Shown here in pieces: positions 1 to 8,626 of a stretch of DNA of 64,000 bases. The stretch's first letter is position 1. Each line of letters starts with the position of its first letter. The DNA is taken from positions 730,382 to 794,381 of the forward strand of contig JBKBOU010000003.1 of assembly GCA_046293395.1 (NCBI GenBank), read 5' to 3'. The position numbers were made by a program, and so were the translations under genes. This DNA comes from CAYNRA01 sp046293395 (GTDB lineage: Bacteria > Bacteroidota > Bacteroidia > Cytophagales > Spirosomataceae). Under the pieces are notes generated by a model. It did no database searches. It was given only the letters and a program-made list of their open reading frames with translations, and was not told where the DNA came from.

Positions 1-595
1 CTGGAATAGTACTTTCAATTCCTAGTTTAACCTCTTCAGGGATTAAATCCGTCATATCTGTTTTTATAAAACCTGGTGCTACTGCATTCGCAGTTATATT
101 GTGTTTTGCAAGCTCCTTTGCCCAAGTTTTTACCATTCCTATCAATGCAGATTTAGTTGCAACGTAATTTGTTTGTCCAAAATTACCCGTTATTCCAACA
201 ACCGACGACGCACACAAAATACGACCAAACTTTCTCTCTACCATAGATTGCACAACCGCTTTGGTACAATTAAATACGCCCGTCAGGTTGATATCTATAA
301 CCTGATGCCAATCTTCCTGCGTCATTTTTAGTAAAGATTTATCTTTGGTGATACCTGCATTATTTACTAAAATATCTATTTTACCTTCCTTTTCAAGAAT
401 ACGTTGAACCGCCTCTGTTACTTTCTCGTAATTTGTTACGTCCACTGACATGCAGACTAAACCTTCTTCTACTTCCATTTCTGCACGATCCCAGACATAT
501 ACTTTTGCTCCGTTTTCAACGAATAATTCGGCGGTTGCCTTTCCAATTCCTCTTGCTCCGCCTGTAACTATAGCGACTTTATCTTTCAATTTCAT
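1..595 (-). CDS. fabG: 3-oxoacyl-ACP reductase (FabG-like SDR), 3' end outside window
   Basis: NADPH-dependent short-chain dehydrogenase, most likely reducing 3-oxoacyl-ACP in fatty acid elongation in the cytoplasm. I translated 198 residues from the ATG at 595; the C-terminus runs off the window start. The Rossmann motif TGGARGIG is at residues 11-18, NNAG at 78-81, and the catalytic Ser near 130, Tyr144 and Lys148 (YVATK) are all present, so the visible part looks functional. It follows gcvT on the same strand but a strong hairpin lies between them, so it is probably a separate unit. The SDR family is broad: acetoacetyl-CoA reductase (PhaB) is a real alternative, since substrate cannot be read from these motifs. 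Confidence 0.85.
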   Translation of the reverse strand, partial: MKLKDKVAIVTGGARGIGKATAELFVENGAKVYVWDRAEMEVEEGLVCMSVDVTNYEKVTEAVQRILEKEGKIDILVNNAGITKDKSLLKMTQEDWHQVIDINLTGVFNCTKAVVQSMVERKFGRILCASSVVGITGNFGQTNYVATKSALIGMVKTWAKELAKHNITANAVAPGFIKTDMTDLIPEEVKLGIESTIP

Positions 596-621
596 TTATG
601 TAATCAGTTAGGTTTTTTTAC

Positions 622-673
622 CTCAAAAATAAACAAAACGGGGTGACTTACCTCAGCTAAGTCACCCCGTTTC
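622..673 (-). terminator. Rho-independent terminator after gcvT
   Basis: A 15-base-pair perfect stem (636-650 with 658-672) with a 7-base loop. Read on the minus strand it is followed by a T-rich run, as expected for the end of the DUF4296 - glycosyltransferase - gcvT transcript. It separates that unit from fabG. Confidence 0.8.
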
Positions 674-692
674 ACCCAAAAATTTAGGTTGT

Positions 693-1796
693 TCACACAG
701 TTTTTCCAACAAATGGCAACTTAACAACTTTGGCTTTGAGCAATTTTTCTCTCACTTTCACAAAAACCACTTGACCAATCTCTGAAAACTCCGTTTTTAC
801 ATAGCCAAGAGCAATTCCTTTACTTAACATTGGAGAAATTGTTCCTGAAGTTATCTCGCCAATCTCATTTCCCTCTTCAGTTGCGATTTTATAATGGCTT
901 CTTGGTATTCCTTTGTCTTCCATAAGCAAACCAATCAATTTTTCTGCCGTACCTGATTTCTTCTGGTCAGCTAAAAGGGCAGCGTTGGTAAAATCTTTTG
1001 TAAACTTTGTAACCCAACCCAAACCAGCGGCAATAGGTGAAGTCTCGTCAGTTATATCGTTTCCATATAAACAATAGCCCATTTCTAAACGCAATGTATC
1101 TCTTGCACCGAGCCCAATAGGTAAAATTCCGTGTTCTTTTCCAGCTTCAAAGAGTAAGTTCCAGAGGGTTTCCGCTTGATTTGAAGAAACGTATAGCTCA
1201 AAACCTCCTGCTCCTGTATATCCCGTTGCAGAAATAATAACCTCTTTTACCTCTCCAACTTCACCGACAGTAAAAGTATAGTACTCCATTGATTTTACAT
1301 CTACTTTTTGTAAATCAACTAATTTTGACAATACTTCTATACTTTTGGGTCCTTGCAAAGCAAATAGACAAATGTCCGCTGAAATATTCGTCATTTTCAC
1401 ATTAGATACATTAAATTGACGAATCCACTCCCAATCTTTGTCAATATTTGATGCATTTACTACCAACATGTACTTTTCTTCACTCATTCTGTAAACCAGT
1501 AAATCATCTACAACTCCACCTTGTTGATTGGGCAGATAACTATACTGAACCTTCCCATCCACGAGTTTTGAGGCATCATTGGCAGAAACACGTTGAATCA
1601 AGTCCAGAGCCCCTGGCCCTTCAATAAGAAATTCCCCCATGTGAGAAACATCAAAAACACCAACATTTTGCCTTACACAAAGGTGTTCTTCTAAGTCAGA
1701 TGAATACCTAACAGGCATTAGATAACCTGCAAATGGAACCATCTTGGCACCCATTTCCTCGTGTATTTTTTGAAGTGGAATAGATAATAAAGACAT
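693..1796 (-). CDS. gcvT: Aminomethyltransferase, glycine cleavage system T protein
   Basis: T protein of the glycine cleavage complex: it transfers the aminomethyl group from the lipoyl H protein to tetrahydrofolate, releasing ammonia. At 367 residues it has the normal length. Family features seen are the N-terminal region around FDVSHMGEF, the central GYTGAGGFELY segment near residue 190, and the C-terminal barrel with ITSGTISPMLSKGIALGYV. It begins 15 bases after the upstream glycosyltransferase, so the two are probably co-transcribed, although no functional link is obvious. The P and H proteins are not in the window; lipB at 18.1 kb makes the octanoyl group from which the H protein's lipoyl arm is built. 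Confidence 0.95.
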   Translation of the reverse strand: MSLLSIPLQKIHEEMGAKMVPFAGYLMPVRYSSDLEEHLCVRQNVGVFDVSHMGEFLIEGPGALDLIQRVSANDASKLVDGKVQYSYLPNQQGGVVDDLLVYRMSEEKYMLVVNASNIDKDWEWIRQFNVSNVKMTNISADICLFALQGPKSIEVLSKLVDLQKVDVKSMEYYTFTVGEVGEVKEVIISATGYTGAGGFELYVSSNQAETLWNLLFEAGKEHGILPIGLGARDTLRLEMGYCLYGNDITDETSPIAAGLGWVTKFTKDFTNAALLADQKKSGTAEKLIGLLMEDKGIPRSHYKIATEEGNEIGEITSGTISPMLSKGIALGYVKTEFSEIGQVVFVKVREKLLKAKVVKLPFVGKTV

Positions 1797-1811
1797 TATG
1801 AATAAATTGAT

Positions 1812-2552
1812 TTAGATTTGTTTGCGTGTAAATTTTTTGAATAGACTCCAAATTTTCATCAGTATAACTCCAAAAACAGCTTCTCGGAATATTTTTGTTG
1901 ACATTTTTGAAGCACCTTTTGTTCTATCCGTAAATATGATGGGTACTTCGATGTAATTAAAGCCGTATAGAAACGCATTGAACTTCATTTCTATCTGAAA
2001 TGCATACCCGACGAAAGTAATTTTATTCAATGGAATTGTGGACAGAACGCGATTGGAATAACATATAAAACCACCCGTAGGGTCCATAATGGGCATTCGG
2101 GTGATAAATCGGACATAGACACCAGCAAAGTAGGACATCAGCACGCGTCCGATTGGCCAATTTACAACATTAACACCGCGAATATATCTTGACCCAATGG
2201 CTAAATCGTACTTTTCCTCGGCACAAGCTCTATATAACCGGATAAGATCGTCCGGGTTATGCGAAAAGTCAGCATCCATTTCATATATATAAGCATAATT
2301 TCTCTGCAATGCCCATTTAAAGCCGTGAATATAGGCAGTTCCTAATCCCATTTTTCCAGTTCTTTCTTCTAAGAACAGTTGGTCTGGGTAGTGTTCTATC
2401 TTCTTTTTGACAACCTCCGCAGTTCCATCTGGTGAACCATCATCTACGATTAATATATCAAACCTTATCTCTAGAGAAAGAACTTTGTCTAGGATGGCCT
2501 CGATATTTTCGATTTCGTTGTATGTAGGAATGATTACAAGGTTTTCTTTCAT
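1812..2552 (-). CDS. Polyprenol-phosphate mannosyltransferase-like family 2 glycosyltransferase
   Basis: GT2-family enzyme, 246 residues, resembling dolichyl/polyprenol-phosphate mannose synthase, which transfers a sugar from a nucleotide sugar to a lipid phosphate on the cytoplasmic face of the membrane. Visible are the nucleotide-binding DDGSPDGT motif near residues 36-43 and the metal-binding DAD within EMDADFSHNPDDLI near residues 91-104. There is no C-terminal membrane domain of the GtrA type, so it is the short soluble form. Its ATG overlaps the stop of the upstream DUF4296 gene by four bases, indicating translational coupling. The sugar used is inferred from the family only. Confidence 0.85.
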   Translation of the reverse strand: MKENLVIIPTYNEIENIEAILDKVLSLEIRFDILIVDDGSPDGTAEVVKKKIEHYPDQLFLEERTGKMGLGTAYIHGFKWALQRNYAYIYEMDADFSHNPDDLIRLYRACAEEKYDLAIGSRYIRGVNVVNWPIGRVLMSYFAGVYVRFITRMPIMDPTGGFICYSNRVLSTIPLNKITFVGYAFQIEMKFNAFLYGFNYIEVPIIFTDRTKGASKMSTKIFREAVFGVILMKIWSLFKKFTRKQI

Positions 2553-2983
2553 TTAGCAGATTTAATTGGTTGTGTTGGTTTTGTCATTTTGACTTGATAA
2601 ATGCTATCTTTTTTCATTTCTAATTTTTGGCTCACAGCTTGGTAGATTTCCAACATTAGCTCTGGGTGTTCTCCATAAAATTGATATGACTTTGCATATT
2701 GGGCACTATCTACCCTGTATTTAGCATAAATTTTTTTTTCGTAATAATGGAAAGCAACTTTTGCGGAGTCTAAATCAACGAAATTCATCCGAGAAACATT
2801 GGCATCCAGTAAATGGAACTCAACCAACGCATCAACCATCTTTTTTTGTGGTATAATATTTTCTGGAATTGGCGTATTACCTACACAAGCCCAAACAAAC
2901 ATCGAAATAGATAGTGGATAAAATAGAATAATTTGTTTTAACTTACGTAGCTTTAATCTTAACTTATTCATTTTTTCACACAT
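2549..2983 (-). CDS. DUF4296 domain lipoprotein
   Basis: A 144-residue protein of the DUF4296 family, found in Bacteroidota and of unknown role. It starts with a basic segment and a hydrophobic stretch ending in a candidate lipobox Cys near residue 33 (SMFVWAC), so it is probably a lipoprotein. The body has the family pattern: an 'MVDALVEFHLLDANV' type helix, then KYRVDSAQYAKSYQFYGEH, then a charged tail. A second ATG four codons downstream could be the true start. It is first in an operon with a GT2 enzyme and gcvT, and this gene order is itself recurrent in the phylum as far as I recall. Confidence 0.75.
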   Translation of the reverse strand: MCEKMNKLRLKLRKLKQIILFYPLSISMFVWACVGNTPIPENIIPQKKMVDALVEFHLLDANVSRMNFVDLDSAKVAFHYYEKKIYAKYRVDSAQYAKSYQFYGEHPELMLEIYQAVSQKLEMKKDSIYQVKMTKPTQPIKSAK

Positions 2984-2997
2984 TATTTACTTAACAA

Positions 2998-3005
2998 CAA
3001 AGTTA
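2998..3005 (-). promoter_or_regulatory. Candidate -7 promoter box for the DUF4296 operon
   Basis: TAACTTTG on the minus strand matches the Bacteroidota -7 consensus TAnnTTTG, 15 bases upstream of the DUF4296 ATG. I see no matching TTG element at the expected upstream spacing, so it is only half supported. Confidence 0.35.
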
Positions 3006-3066
3006 ATAGGATTAAAAGTATTTTTTATTTGCCTTTTGTAATTACCCGAAAAATACCACTCAAAAC

Positions 3067-3930
3067 ATGCAAAATATTCTTTCTAAACTGATTAAGTACG
3101 AAATTAAGATACGAAAGGCGGTTAACTCACAAATGAGAGGTAGTTTTCATTCAATATTTAAGGGTTCTGGACTTGAATTTAGTGACTTGAGAACGTACCA
3201 ATATGGTGATGATATACGGAGTATTGACTGGAACACGACGGCAAAAGGGCACGGAACGTACATTAAGATTTTCAAAGAAGAGAAAGAACAGAACGTATTT
3301 TTTATGCTTGATATCAGTGCTTCTCAAGAAATTGGAAACCTGAATCGTCAAAAAATTGATACATCAAAAGAGATTTGTGGTGTTTTGGCACTTTCTGCGA
3401 TTCGTGAAGCCAGCCACGTTGGATTATATTGCTTTACAGACCAAAAAGAGCTGTATTTACGCCCTTCGCATGGCATGAAACACGGTTACGAATTTATATT
3501 GAAGTTGTTTAAGCTGGAACCAAACTCTACAAAAACAGATATCAATGCCGCCCTACACTTTGCAATGAATATTTTGAGACGAAAAAGTGTTCTAATTTTA
3601 ATTTCAGATTTTCTGGACGACCAAAATTTTTTAAATAACCTAAAAGCTCTCTCTAGGAAACATGATTTGGTCGTGATTCACCTTTTTGACAAACGCGAGG
3701 TCCAACTTCCTAGCTTAGGGATTGTTCCGGTAGTGGACAAAGAGTCTGGCAATACGGTCTGGTTGAATACTTCTTCAAATTCCACTAAAAGAGACATGAA
3801 ACAAGTTATTTTTGAGCGTCAAAAAACACTTGAACTCTTTTGTAAACAACACAATGCGGCGTATTTGAGCATAGATGCGCAAGAAGATTATGTTCCAAGA
3901 TTAATCCAGTTGTTCCGTATTAGAAATTGA
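3067..3930 (+). CDS. DUF58 domain protein (VWA-like)
   Basis: A 287-residue DUF58 protein. The N-terminal part carries the family hallmark GSGLEFSDLRTYQYGDDIRSIDW (residues ~33-56), followed by a von Willebrand factor A-like fold whose MIDAS-like motif is DISAS near residue 83. Such proteins normally accompany a MoxR AAA ATPase and Bat membrane proteins in envelope stress or complex-assembly operons. Here MoxR is absent from the neighbourhood and only one membrane partner follows, 10 bases downstream. It is cytoplasmic by sequence, with no signal peptide. Function in the cell is not established. Confidence 0.88.
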   Translation: MQNILSKLIKYEIKIRKAVNSQMRGSFHSIFKGSGLEFSDLRTYQYGDDIRSIDWNTTAKGHGTYIKIFKEEKEQNVFFMLDISASQEIGNLNRQKIDTSKEICGVLALSAIREASHVGLYCFTDQKELYLRPSHGMKHGYEFILKLFKLEPNSTKTDINAALHFAMNILRRKSVLILISDFLDDQNFLNNLKALSRKHDLVVIHLFDKREVQLPSLGIVPVVDKESGNTVWLNTSSNSTKRDMKQVIFERQKTLELFCKQHNAAYLSIDAQEDYVPRLIQLFRIRN

Positions 3931-3940
3931 GTTATTCGAG

Positions 3941-4864
3941 ATGAAGAAAATTACATTCCCTCTATTTTACAGCTTACTTTTCCATTTTACATTCATGGGA
4001 AATACCTGCTTGTTCGCACAGTCAAATCGTGTATTTGGGAAATTTATTGACGACAGTTTGTACGTCGGTAAACCCGTGTTTTATTCACTAACCTATCGAC
4101 ATGCACCCAATGAAGATATTTTCTTCCCGAATATAGACTATTCCATTCCTCCTTTCGAAATAATCGACCGAAAGTACTTTCCAACCCGTACAGAAAATAA
4201 CAGTAGCACAGATAGCATTGTTTATACGCTGGTAACATTTGATATTAGTCCTTTTCATACCCTTTCTATGCCTGTTTTCTCTAGAAAGACGAATGGAGAT
4301 AGTAGCGCCTTATTTAGTCAGAAAGATAGTATTTATTCACACACGTATTTCTCTGAAGCAAGTAGTTTAAATCAAATTTCACTCAAAAAATATCCCGATA
4401 TCACGTCTATTCCCAAAGATTTTAATTTATTTGGTTTTTTCAGATGGATACTTATTCTATTGCTCATTGGGTTTATTCTTTCTGTTTTTATGGGTAAACG
4501 AATACGGATTCAATATCATTTATTCTTGTTTAGCAGAAGAAATAAGATTTTCACCAATTCATTTAAAAAGCAAACCAAGGATTTCACAAACGTAGAAAAC
4601 ATCGTAAAATCTGTGGTATTATGGAAAGAATACATGGAATGGCTAGAAAAAAAGCCTTACACTTCCTTTACAACGAAGGAAATTTATCAAGAAATACCCA
4701 ACCAAAGGTTGTTGGATGCACTTCAAGAAATTGATTCTTCAATTTACGGTGGAAATAAATCTAACCATATCCCATTTGCTCTTTCTATTTTATTGAATAC
4801 CACACAGGAGAAATACAAGGAGCATTACATTTTATTCTTAGATTGGCTCAAGCAAAATAAGTAA
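3941..4864 (+). CDS. Membrane protein downstream of DUF58 (BatD/DUF4381-like position)
   Basis: A 307-residue protein with a signal peptide (residues 1-26, ending in LFAQ), an extracytoplasmic beta-rich domain of about 135 residues, one membrane helix near residues 165-185, and a basic cytoplasmic helical tail. This layout, and the place directly after a DUF58 gene, resemble the reduced BatD or DUF4381 partners of DUF58 proteins; sequence identity to a named family is not something I can assert. The spacing of 10 bases suggests one transcript and a joint role. Confidence 0.6.
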   Translation: MKKITFPLFYSLLFHFTFMGNTCLFAQSNRVFGKFIDDSLYVGKPVFYSLTYRHAPNEDIFFPNIDYSIPPFEIIDRKYFPTRTENNSSTDSIVYTLVTFDISPFHTLSMPVFSRKTNGDSSALFSQKDSIYSHTYFSEASSLNQISLKKYPDITSIPKDFNLFGFFRWILILLLIGFILSVFMGKRIRIQYHLFLFSRRNKIFTNSFKKQTKDFTNVENIVKSVVLWKEYMEWLEKKPYTSFTTKEIYQEIPNQRLLDALQEIDSSIYGGNKSNHIPFALSILLNTTQEKYKEHYILFLDWLKQNK

Positions 4865-4876
4865 CGTGTATCTTTG
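4844..4876 (+). promoter_or_regulatory. Promoter for the NeuD-like gene
   Basis: TTG at 4844-4846, a 22-base spacer, then TATCTTTG at 4869-4876, a perfect -7 TAnnTTTG box. It overlaps the 3' end of the previous gene. The predicted start of transcription lies only a few bases before the first ATG (4891), so the second in-frame ATG at 4900 may be the used one. Confidence 0.5.
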
Positions 4877-4890
4877 CTACTTAAAGCAAA

Positions 4891-5538
4891 ATGTATAAGA
4901 TGAAAAACCCAGTTTTAATTTTCGGTGGTGGTGTTTTAGGTAAATTGGCTATCGACATTTTCAATCAGAATGAAGTTCTTATCTACGGGATTTTAGATGA
5001 TAACAAAGAATTACACGGTAAGGAGATAAGTGAAGTGACTGTCCTGGGTGAAACGGATGACGATGGTTTTTTAAAATTAATTGGACAAAAAACGGAGGCA
5101 TTTGTAGCTATTTCGCACTTAGCTGATAGAAAAGCAATTGTAAAAATGCTTCTTGAAAAACGGAAGGTTATGCCTGTGAATGGCATTCATCCTCGTTCAT
5201 ATATTTCTGAGGAAGCGACAATTGGTCATGGAAATCTAGTTGCTGCGGGTGTTGTTTTGAACTCCGGAGCGGTTATTGGCAATCATTGTATTTTACAAAG
5301 TAATTCAGTGATAGACCCTAACGTAGAAATGGCTGATTTTGTACATGTTGGTTCAGGAGCTATTATCAATTCAGGGGCTCAAATTGAAGAAGGAGTATTT
5401 ATTGGCTCCGGTGCGATTATCGTTAGTGGTATAAAAATTGGGAAAAACGCGCGAATTGGCGCTGGTTCTGTGGTAGTATCCGATGTAAAAGAGAAAGAAA
5501 CTGTCTTTGGTAATCCTGCTGTAAGTATTAAAAAATGA
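4891..5538 (+). CDS. NeuD-family sugar O-acyltransferase (hexapeptide repeat)
   Basis: A 215-residue left-handed beta-helix acyltransferase of the NeuD/PglD family. Residues 1-95 form the nucleotide-sugar binding Rossmann-like domain beginning VLIFGGGVLGKLAIDI; residues ~100-210 carry hexapeptide repeats such as IGHGNLVAAGVVLNS, IGNHCILQSN and IGKNARIGAGSVV. Members acetylate amino sugars in surface polysaccharide synthesis. No polysaccharide locus surrounds it, so the substrate is unknown. ATG4900 gives MKNPVLIFGGG and fits the promoter better than ATG4891. A terminator follows at once, so it is monocistronic. Confidence 0.82.
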   Translation: MYKMKNPVLIFGGGVLGKLAIDIFNQNEVLIYGILDDNKELHGKEISEVTVLGETDDDGFLKLIGQKTEAFVAISHLADRKAIVKMLLEKRKVMPVNGIHPRSYISEEATIGHGNLVAAGVVLNSGAVIGNHCILQSNSVIDPNVEMADFVHVGSGAIINSGAQIEEGVFIGSGAIIVSGIKIGKNARIGAGSVVVSDVKEKETVFGNPAVSIKK

Positions 5539-5553
5539 TATTCACCAAAAGCA

Positions 5554-5592
5554 TAAAAAAAGCTCAATTCGATATGAACTGAGCTTTTTTTT
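5554..5592. terminator. Bidirectional terminator between NeuD-like gene and atpC
   Basis: Inverted repeat AAGCTCA...TGAGCTT with an A-run on the left and a T-run on the right, so it can end transcripts coming from either side. The two flanking genes converge on it. Confidence 0.85.
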
Positions 5593-5606
5593 ATAAATAA
5601 GATGTT

Positions 5607-5849
5607 TCAAAGGACAGCTTCGGCAAGCACCAAAACTTTATTTTTGGATACTTCAACAACGCCACCATCTACAATCATCGACTTTTTTGTGCCCGCTTCC
5701 TCGTAAAACAAGTCACCTTTAGCTAATGTACTGACCATTGGCGCGTGGTCTTTTAATAATTGAAATTGACCTTGATTTCCTGGTAGGATTACGGAATCAA
5801 CTTCACCTTCGAACACTTTTTTATCTGGAGTAATGATTTCTAAGCGCAT
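5607..5849 (-). CDS. atpC: ATP synthase F1 epsilon subunit, short form
   Basis: The 80-residue epsilon subunit of F1. It has only the N-terminal beta-sandwich (MRLEIITPDKKVFEGEVDSVILPG, then QFQLLKDHAPMVSTL), which joins the central stalk to the c-ring. The C-terminal helical hairpin that in E. coli and Bacillus can inhibit ATP hydrolysis is missing; the protein simply stops after VLAEAVL. Short epsilon subunits are usual in Bacteroidota, so this is not a truncation. It follows atpD across 52 bases that contain a stem-loop. Confidence 0.93.
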   Translation of the reverse strand: MRLEIITPDKKVFEGEVDSVILPGNQGQFQLLKDHAPMVSTLAKGDLFYEEAGTKKSMIVDGGVVEVSKNKVLVLAEAVL

Positions 5850-5871
5850 ATTTATACTCTTTAACAGCGTG

Positions 5872-5900
5872 AAATCCCATCGATGAAGATGGGATTTTTT
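5872..5900. terminator. Stem-loop between atpD and atpC
   Basis: A 9-base-pair stem (5872-5880 with 5889-5897) with an 8-base loop. The T-run lies on the plus-strand side, so as an intrinsic terminator it works against antisense transcription. On the sense (minus) side it has no U-tract and is more likely to affect mRNA stability or the ratio of beta to epsilon subunits. Confidence 0.5.
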
Positions 5901-5901
5901 A

Positions 5902-7407
5902 TTATTTTGTTGCCTCAGCGATTAGTCTTTCACCTTTTGTAGCAGCATCTTCAATAGTACCAACCAAGTTAAATGCAGCTTCTGGTAGGTGGTCATATTG
6001 ACCGTCCATGATTGCGTTAAACCCTTTGATTGTATCGTTGATATCTACAAGAACTCCTTTCAGACCTGTAAACTGCTCAGCAACGAAGAACGGTTGAGAA
6101 AGGAATCTTTGTACCCTTCTTGCTCTTGATACGATCAATTTATCTTCTTCAGAAAGCTCTTCCATACCTAAAATCGCAATAATGTCTTGCAATTCTTTGT
6201 ATCTCTGTAGGATGTTTTTCACACGTTGTGCACAATCGTAGTGTGCTTTTCCAAGAACTTCTTCAGACAAAATACGAGAAGAAGAATCGAGCGGGTCAAC
6301 GGCTGGATAAATACCTAACTCGGCAATTTTACGGCTAAGTACCGTTGTTGCATCTAAGTGAGCAAACGTTGTAGCTGGAGCAGGGTCAGTTAAGTCATCG
6401 GCAGGTACATATACTGCTTGCACGGATGTAATTGAACCTCTTTTTGTCGAAGCAATTCTTTCTTGCATAAGACCCATTTCTGTTGCCAACGTTGGTTGGT
6501 AACCCACAGCTGACGGCATACGACCCAAGAGGGCGGATACTTCAGAACCTGCTTGTGTGAAACGGAAGATGTTATCGATAAAGAATAGGATATCACGTCC
6601 TTTTCCTTCTCCATCACCATCACGGAAGTGTTCAGCGACGGTTAGACCAGAAAGTGCTACACGGGCACGAGCTCCTGGAGGCTCATTCATTTGTCCGAAA
6701 ATAAATGTTGCTTGTGATTCTTTTAGCGCGTCTCTATCCACTACAGATAAATCCCATCCACCTTCTTCCATAGAGTGTTTGAATGCCTCTCCATATTTTA
6801 CAATACCAGATTCAATCATTTCACGAAGAAGGTCATTTCCTTCACGTGTACGCTCTCCAACACCTGCAAATACAGAAAGACCTGCATACGCTTTGGCGAT
6901 ATTGTTAATTAGTTCTTGGATAAGTACTGTTTTACCTACACCAGCACCACCAAACAAACCAATTTTTCCACCTTTTACATAAGGTGCAAGAAGGTCAATA
7001 ACTTTAATACCTGTGAAGAGAACCTCAGTAGCTGTTGCTAAATCTTCAAAGCGCGGAGCTGCTCTGTGAATAGACATTCCTTTTGTTTCAACAGCACCTA
7101 AACCATCGATTGCATCACCAACTACGTTAAACAAACGTCCTTTGATTTCCTCGCCGGTTGGCATAGTGATTGGAGAGCCCAAATGAACCGCATCCATTCC
7201 TCTTTGCAAACCATCTGTACTATCCATTGCAATGGTACGTACGCGATCTTCACCAAGGTGTTGTTGACATTCAAGAATAACTTTTTGACCATTCAATTTA
7301 GTTACTGAGATAGCATCTAAAATTTCAGGTAGAGAAGCAGACTCTCCCTCGAAGCTAACGTCCACAACGGGCCCGATGATCTGCGAGATTTTACCAATAT
7401 TTGCCAT
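5902..7407 (-). CDS. atpD: ATP synthase F1 beta subunit
   Basis: Catalytic beta subunit of F1-ATPase, 501 residues. The Walker A motif GGAGVGKT is at residues 153-160, the catalytic region GERTREGNDL follows near 190, Walker B is in DILFFIDNIFRF, and the signature PAVDPLDSSSR near residue 370 is intact. It is expected on the membrane-associated F1 head in the cytoplasm. The atpD-atpC pair stands alone: genes for the alpha, gamma, delta and F0 subunits are not adjacent. This split arrangement is known in Bacteroidota. A good promoter lies upstream, and the long gap to the next gene supports an independent unit. Confidence 0.98.
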   Translation of the reverse strand: MANIGKISQIIGPVVDVSFEGESASLPEILDAISVTKLNGQKVILECQQHLGEDRVRTIAMDSTDGLQRGMDAVHLGSPITMPTGEEIKGRLFNVVGDAIDGLGAVETKGMSIHRAAPRFEDLATATEVLFTGIKVIDLLAPYVKGGKIGLFGGAGVGKTVLIQELINNIAKAYAGLSVFAGVGERTREGNDLLREMIESGIVKYGEAFKHSMEEGGWDLSVVDRDALKESQATFIFGQMNEPPGARARVALSGLTVAEHFRDGDGEGKGRDILFFIDNIFRFTQAGSEVSALLGRMPSAVGYQPTLATEMGLMQERIASTKRGSITSVQAVYVPADDLTDPAPATTFAHLDATTVLSRKIAELGIYPAVDPLDSSSRILSEEVLGKAHYDCAQRVKNILQRYKELQDIIAILGMEELSEEDKLIVSRARRVQRFLSQPFFVAEQFTGLKGVLVDINDTIKGFNAIMDGQYDHLPEAAFNLVGTIEDAATKGERLIAEATK

Positions 7408-7450
7408 TAGATATGAAGTGATTTAGAAAATAATCGTAGTTTTTGGATTG

Positions 7451-7481
7451 CAAAATTATAACACATTCACTATAAAGCAAA
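7451..7481 (-). promoter_or_regulatory. Promoter for atpD-atpC
   Basis: On the minus strand: TTTG (7478-7481), exactly 19 bases, then TAATTTTG (7451-7458). This is a full match to the Bacteroidota housekeeping sigma promoter. It lies 43 bases upstream of the atpD ATG. Confidence 0.7.
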
Positions 7482-7614
7482 TCTATATTGGATTTTTTTT
7501 AGAGAATAGTATAAATTCTGCCCTTTTTATTGTAGAATATATGGAATTTACATTTCTCTACACTTCTAAAAATTAATGCATTTGTCTATTTCTAGTGGTT
7601 TTATTCGCTTCCAT

Positions 7615-8565
7615 CTATTTTAATTCAAATACAATTTTGCCTTTTTCGTCGTATTCCCGGAGTACTTTCCCTTCACTTTCCTCCTCTGTATATTCTATTT
7701 CTCGTTTCCTTTTATTGCCTTGCGGATAATATTCAATCCACTTTCCTACACGTTTTCCATCTTGCATTTCTCCTTCTAACCAAAGTGTTCCTTCCGGGTG
7801 ATATGCGTAGTACTTTCCCGTTTTTTGAGCAAACTTAACGGGAATTACTTCCTTTAATTTTATTTTAGTACTGTCATAATAGGATTTCTCTGACTCTTCC
7901 AAAAAACCTTCACGCCAATATTCCTTGTCTATAAGTATATTATTTCGGTCGTGTGTCAACCACCTGCCATCTTTTGCACCCAAATAATAACTCGCTTCTT
8001 GTACCAAAACTTCACCAACATATTCTTGGTAAGGGCCATGTAATAAAACGTATCTATTTCTATCTCTACCGATACCCGTTACAATTTTTTTTGTTTTGGT
8101 ATCCATCCAATGTAACTCTCGAATATATGAATCAGGTGACTGAAATGTTTTTAATGTATAAAATTCGGTGTAACGAAAACGTGTTCCCGTGCCTTGTTTG
8201 ATGATTTGCTTTGAAATCGGTATTCCTTTGTATTCTTTTCCATTAAAAACAGTCAGTGCTTCTTCCCCCTTTTCAATTGTTTTTTTTACTTTGTCTTTTG
8301 CCTTTTGCCCAATTCCAGGTATTGTTTCCTTAATAAATTTTTTAGCATCATCCACTGATTGAATATCTGTTTGTTCCCCGTTGACCTTAAAATTAGGTAA
8401 GTTCACATCAACAGGTAAAACACTTTCTATTTTTTGCTCAATCGTCATTTTTTTTCGCTCTGCCCGAATTTCTTCCCTCGTTTTTGGCTTTGGGATAGTC
8501 GTTTGGCTATAAAGTCCTCCACTCTTTAAAAATAGAAGCACACATATAATTACTTTATTTTTCAT
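7615..8565 (-). CDS. Secreted protein with C-terminal MORN/YwqK-like repeats
   Basis: A 316-residue protein with a signal peptide (residues 1-21, ending GLYSQ). After a charged, Lys-rich N-terminal third, the C-terminal ~120 residues hold repeats such as GKYYAYHPEGTLWLEGEMQDG, KRVGKWIEYYPQGNKRKRE and KVLREYDEKGKIVFEL, the pattern of the MORN_2/YwqK family. These repeats form short beta-hairpins; in Bacteroidota many such proteins are exported and uncharacterised. It is not obviously in an operon: 207 bases separate it from atpD and it diverges from the fucose synthase gene. Confidence 0.65.
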   Translation of the reverse strand: MKNKVIICVLLFLKSGGLYSQTTIPKPKTREEIRAERKKMTIEQKIESVLPVDVNLPNFKVNGEQTDIQSVDDAKKFIKETIPGIGQKAKDKVKKTIEKGEEALTVFNGKEYKGIPISKQIIKQGTGTRFRYTEFYTLKTFQSPDSYIRELHWMDTKTKKIVTGIGRDRNRYVLLHGPYQEYVGEVLVQEASYYLGAKDGRWLTHDRNNILIDKEYWREGFLEESEKSYYDSTKIKLKEVIPVKFAQKTGKYYAYHPEGTLWLEGEMQDGKRVGKWIEYYPQGNKRKREIEYTEEESEGKVLREYDEKGKIVFELK

Positions 8566-8626
8566 TTTAGAATAAGGTATCGTAAATTCGCGTAATCTTT
8601 ATAAAACGGCACAAATTAACAAAAAA

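Noticed and set aside
6557..6982. 141-codon open frame on the plus strand
   Set aside because: Entirely antisense to atpD, whose catalytic motifs are intact; the product has no recognisable domain.
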